A DNA stretch of 64,000 nt from Prolixibacteraceae bacterium (GTDB lineage Bacteria > Bacteroidota > Bacteroidia > Bacteroidales > Prolixibacteraceae), in assembly GCA_003506435.1 (NCBI GenBank), contig DOAQ01000015.1, positions 1-64,000 on the forward strand, in the 5' to 3' direction. Every line of letters starts with the position of its first letter. Within the stretch, counting starts at the first letter, position 1. The translations under genes and the position numbers were made by a program. The notes beneath the pieces were generated by a model. It searched no databases, was not told the origin of the DNA, and worked only from the letters and a program-made list of their open reading frames with translations. Below are positions 61,889-64,000 of this stretch, in pieces.

Positions 61889-64000
61889 TTAAAATGTAAG
61901 ATTTATTCCTATTACAGCTTGTTTCATTGATGGATATGCCATACCGTTTACTTCCGGATCAAATCCGTTATATGAAGTAAACGTGAAGAAATTCTCCAAA
62001 CTTCCATAAATCCGAAGCCGGTCCATGAACAACTTCGATGTAATGGATTTGGGCATTGTGTATCCTAACTGAATATTTCTGATTTTCAGATATGATTTAT
62101 CTTCCAGATAAAAATCGGATGCCTGTGTGTTACGCGTATCCGAGTATTGAAGCAAGCGCGGATACGTTGCATCTGTACGTCCTTCGTACCAACGTCCCTC
62201 AACAACCTCCTTGTTTAACTGATAGCCATAATGAACTGTTGGCGTATTGTATTGATGGTGTTGCCAATATACTTCCACTCCGGCTACTCCTTGTAACAAC
62301 ACGGACAGGTCAAAACCCTTATATCCAAACGTGGTGTTTAACCCAAACAGAAATTTCGGATTATTACCATCGCTTACTACTTCCCGGTCATCGCTATTAA
62401 CAATGCCTTCTCCGGTAATATCTTTATAAAGCAAATCGCCCTTTTTAGGAATTCCATACGCGGCAAAAGCATTTGGATTGTTAGCCAGCATTTCCTGCAC
62501 AATTGCGAGGTCTTCATCTGTTTGGATAATCCGGTCCACACGCAGCATGTATTGCGCATTAATGGAATATCCTTCTCTGATATAATTAACTCCGGAAAGA
62601 GAATAATCATCTCCTTTAAACTTATCAACAGTATTTTTAGCGTATGTAAAGTTTCCATTGATTCCATAGCTGAAATCACCTGACTTGTCCTGCCATCCCA
62701 ATGTTAATTCAAAACCTTTGTTGGTTACCGTTGCCGAATTTTGTTTCGGAAGAGTAGATGTTCCATGCACTGAAGGAGCCGGTAAATCAATCAATATATC
62801 TTCGGTCTTTTTGTTGAACACATCAATTGTACCGGTCAGTCGATTACTCATTACTCCAAAATCAACACCGATGTTGGTTACATAGGTGGTTTCCCATGTA
62901 AGAAAGGCATTCGAAAGCGCTGTCTGTGCTAAACCAACGACCATCGCATTTCCCCAGGAATAATTTGATGTTGCAAATACAGACTGTGCTGCATAATTAT
63001 TCAAGTTCGGATTACTATCATGTAATGAATTGTTACCCAACGATCCGTATGATACTCTGAGTTTTAAGCTGTTTAACCACTGATCTGTCAAAACTTGCAT
63101 GAACTCTTCCTGATCAATACGCCATGCGGCAGATGCAGAAGGGAAATATCCCCAGCGTTTATCCTCCAGAAAACGGGAAGAAGCATCCGAACGAAGATTA
63201 AACTCCAGCAAATATTTGTTTTCCCAGCTAAGATTCATTCGTCCAAAATAAGAACGCATGGCCCATTCTGTAGCCGAACCGCTGGAAGTTGCTTCACCGG
63301 TTGCAGCATCGATTGCAGTTAATTTTGGATCAATCAAATCATATCTTGTGGTGGAGAAATTTTTACTCAGGTATTGCTCCTGGCTGGCGCCTGCCATAAT
63401 TCCAAAGTCCAGTTGGTCATTAAAAAATTTGTTTTCATATCGGGCAACCACGTCTTCGAAATGGCGAATAACCTTACTATCTTTATTCGTAACGTAAGTT
63501 TTACCGCCACCTACCAGCGTAATGGTATTTGTCAGAAAATTCCAACCATCAAGAAATACAGGTATTTTTTCCAATTGTTCATCGGTAAAATCATAATTGA
63601 AAGAGCCTGTAACAGAGAATCCTTTAAACGGGCTCAGAGTTCCGAAAAAGCGACTCCGGATATTGTGTTTTCCATAATTTCCTGAAACAGAGTTCAAATT
63701 ACGAAGGGGGTTATTGTTGCTGGATTGAGGATCGTCTTCCGAATTATTTACTGCTCCATAGCGACCATCGGGAGAACGAAAAACCATCCCCGGAGTAGTT
63801 GCAGACGAATACGCAAATACACCAGTTGCACTTTCAATATTATCTGTTCCTACGTCCAAATCAGAAAAATAGCCATTGATATTGGCTCCCAATTTTAACC
63901 AGGGGCGCACATCGCCTTCAATATTTAACCGGGCACTGTATTTTTCCTGACCCGAATTTTCCATTACTCCGGGATGATTTAAATAGCCAAAGGAAGAATA
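61889..64000 (-). CDS. SusC/RagA TonB-dependent transporter, C-terminal part (locus 2, partial)
   Basis: About 703 codons of the C-terminal beta-barrel are visible; the frame is open to the window end, so the N-terminal domains lie outside. The segments FPSASAAWRIDQEEFM, LKLRVSYGSLGNNS and the C-terminal IRNIQLGYTMPKS...VIGINLTF are standard SusC. Whether it has an STN domain cannot be seen. It is 6 nt upstream of its SusD. Confidence 0.95.
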   Translation of the reverse strand, partial: YSSFGYLNHPGVMENSGQEKYSARLNIEGDVRPWLKLGANINGYFSDLDVGTDNIESATGVFAYSSATTPGMVFRSPDGRYGAVNNSEDDPQSSNNNPLRNLNSVSGNYGKHNIRSRFFGTLSPFKGFSVTGSFNYDFTDEQLEKIPVFLDGWNFLTNTITLVGGGKTYVTNKDSKVIRHFEDVVARYENKFFNDQLDFGIMAGASQEQYLSKNFSTTRYDLIDPKLTAIDAATGEATSSGSATEWAMRSYFGRMNLSWENKYLLEFNLRSDASSRFLEDKRWGYFPSASAAWRIDQEEFMQVLTDQWLNSLKLRVSYGSLGNNSLHDSNPNLNNYAAQSVFATSNYSWGNAMVVGLAQTALSNAFLTWETTYVTNIGVDFGVMSNRLTGTIDVFNKKTEDILIDLPAPSVHGTSTLPKQNSATVTNKGFELTLGWQDKSGDFSYGINGNFTYAKNTVDKFKGDDYSLSGVNYIREGYSINAQYMLRVDRIIQTDEDLAIVQEMLANNPNAFAAYGIPKKGDLLYKDITGEGIVNSDDREVVSDGNNPKFLFGLNTTFGYKGFDLSVLLQGVAGVEVYWQHHQYNTPTVHYGYQLNKEVVEGRWYEGRTDATYPRLLQYSDTRNTQASDFYLEDKSYLKIRNIQLGYTMPKSITSKLFMDRLRIYGSLENFFTFTSYNGFDPEVNGMAYPSMKQAVIGINLTF

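Overview
The window is a chromosomal segment of a Bacteroidota bacterium. The evidence is the repeated -7 promoter motif TAnnTTTG ahead of many genes, two SusC/SusD pairs with an ECF sigma/FecR regulator, a split F-type ATP synthase operon (atpBEFHAG next to a bactofilin, with atpD and atpC absent), a long-tailed ribosomal protein S16, and DUF5723 and GIN-like families. A Marinilabiliales/Prolixibacteraceae-type relative is my guess from gene content; it was not tested.

Layout. 0-7.4 kb: a retropepsin-like protein, malate dehydrogenase, and a four-gene minus-strand efflux operon (adaptor, MacB-type permease, TolC, second adaptor) with no ATPase gene. 7.7-11.5 kb: rpsP, a broken GIY-YIG gene fused to a duplicated tRNA-Phe 3' end, tRNA-Phe, an M16 peptidase, an O-methyltransferase and a CAT-like acetyltransferase. 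11.7-14.3 kb: a small ABC exporter with its YtrA-type GntR regulator and a membrane-anchored protein. 14.4-14.8 kb: tRNA-Gly, tRNA-Leu, tRNA-Gly. 15-26 kb: housekeeping genes (universal stress protein, pyrH, frr, BtpA-like, PHP phosphatase, OmpA lipoprotein, dxs, histidine kinase, YceD, rpmF, fabH). 26.2-32.6 kb: bactofilin and the ATP synthase operon. 32.6-36.2 kb: a large lipoprotein paired with a DUF5723 outer-membrane protein.

36.2-40.2 kb is a repeat island. Two copies of a ~240-bp repeat flank an unrecognised 427-aa gene. A 22-nt hairpin-forming motif recurs five times. A 330-bp MITE-like element has 17-bp perfect terminal inverted repeats and a 10-bp target duplication. An AT-rich DUF389 gene also sits here. 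trhO and a dus gene follow.

42.5-64 kb is almost entirely minus strand and made of two adjacent carbohydrate-utilisation-type loci. Locus 1 (53.8 to 42.5 kb) reads sigma factor, FecR, STN-containing SusC, SusD, small secreted protein, Tat-type FAD oxidoreductase, GH127. Locus 2 (from beyond 64 kb to 54 kb) reads SusC (cut by the window end), SusD, heparinase II/III-like lyase, GH105, a degenerate M24-family protein and an M81 (MlrC-like) lipoprotein. The joint presence of an unsaturated-uronide pathway with M81 and M24 proteins is the most unusual gene combination here. No CRISPR array, rRNA operon, prophage or complete insertion sequence was seen.
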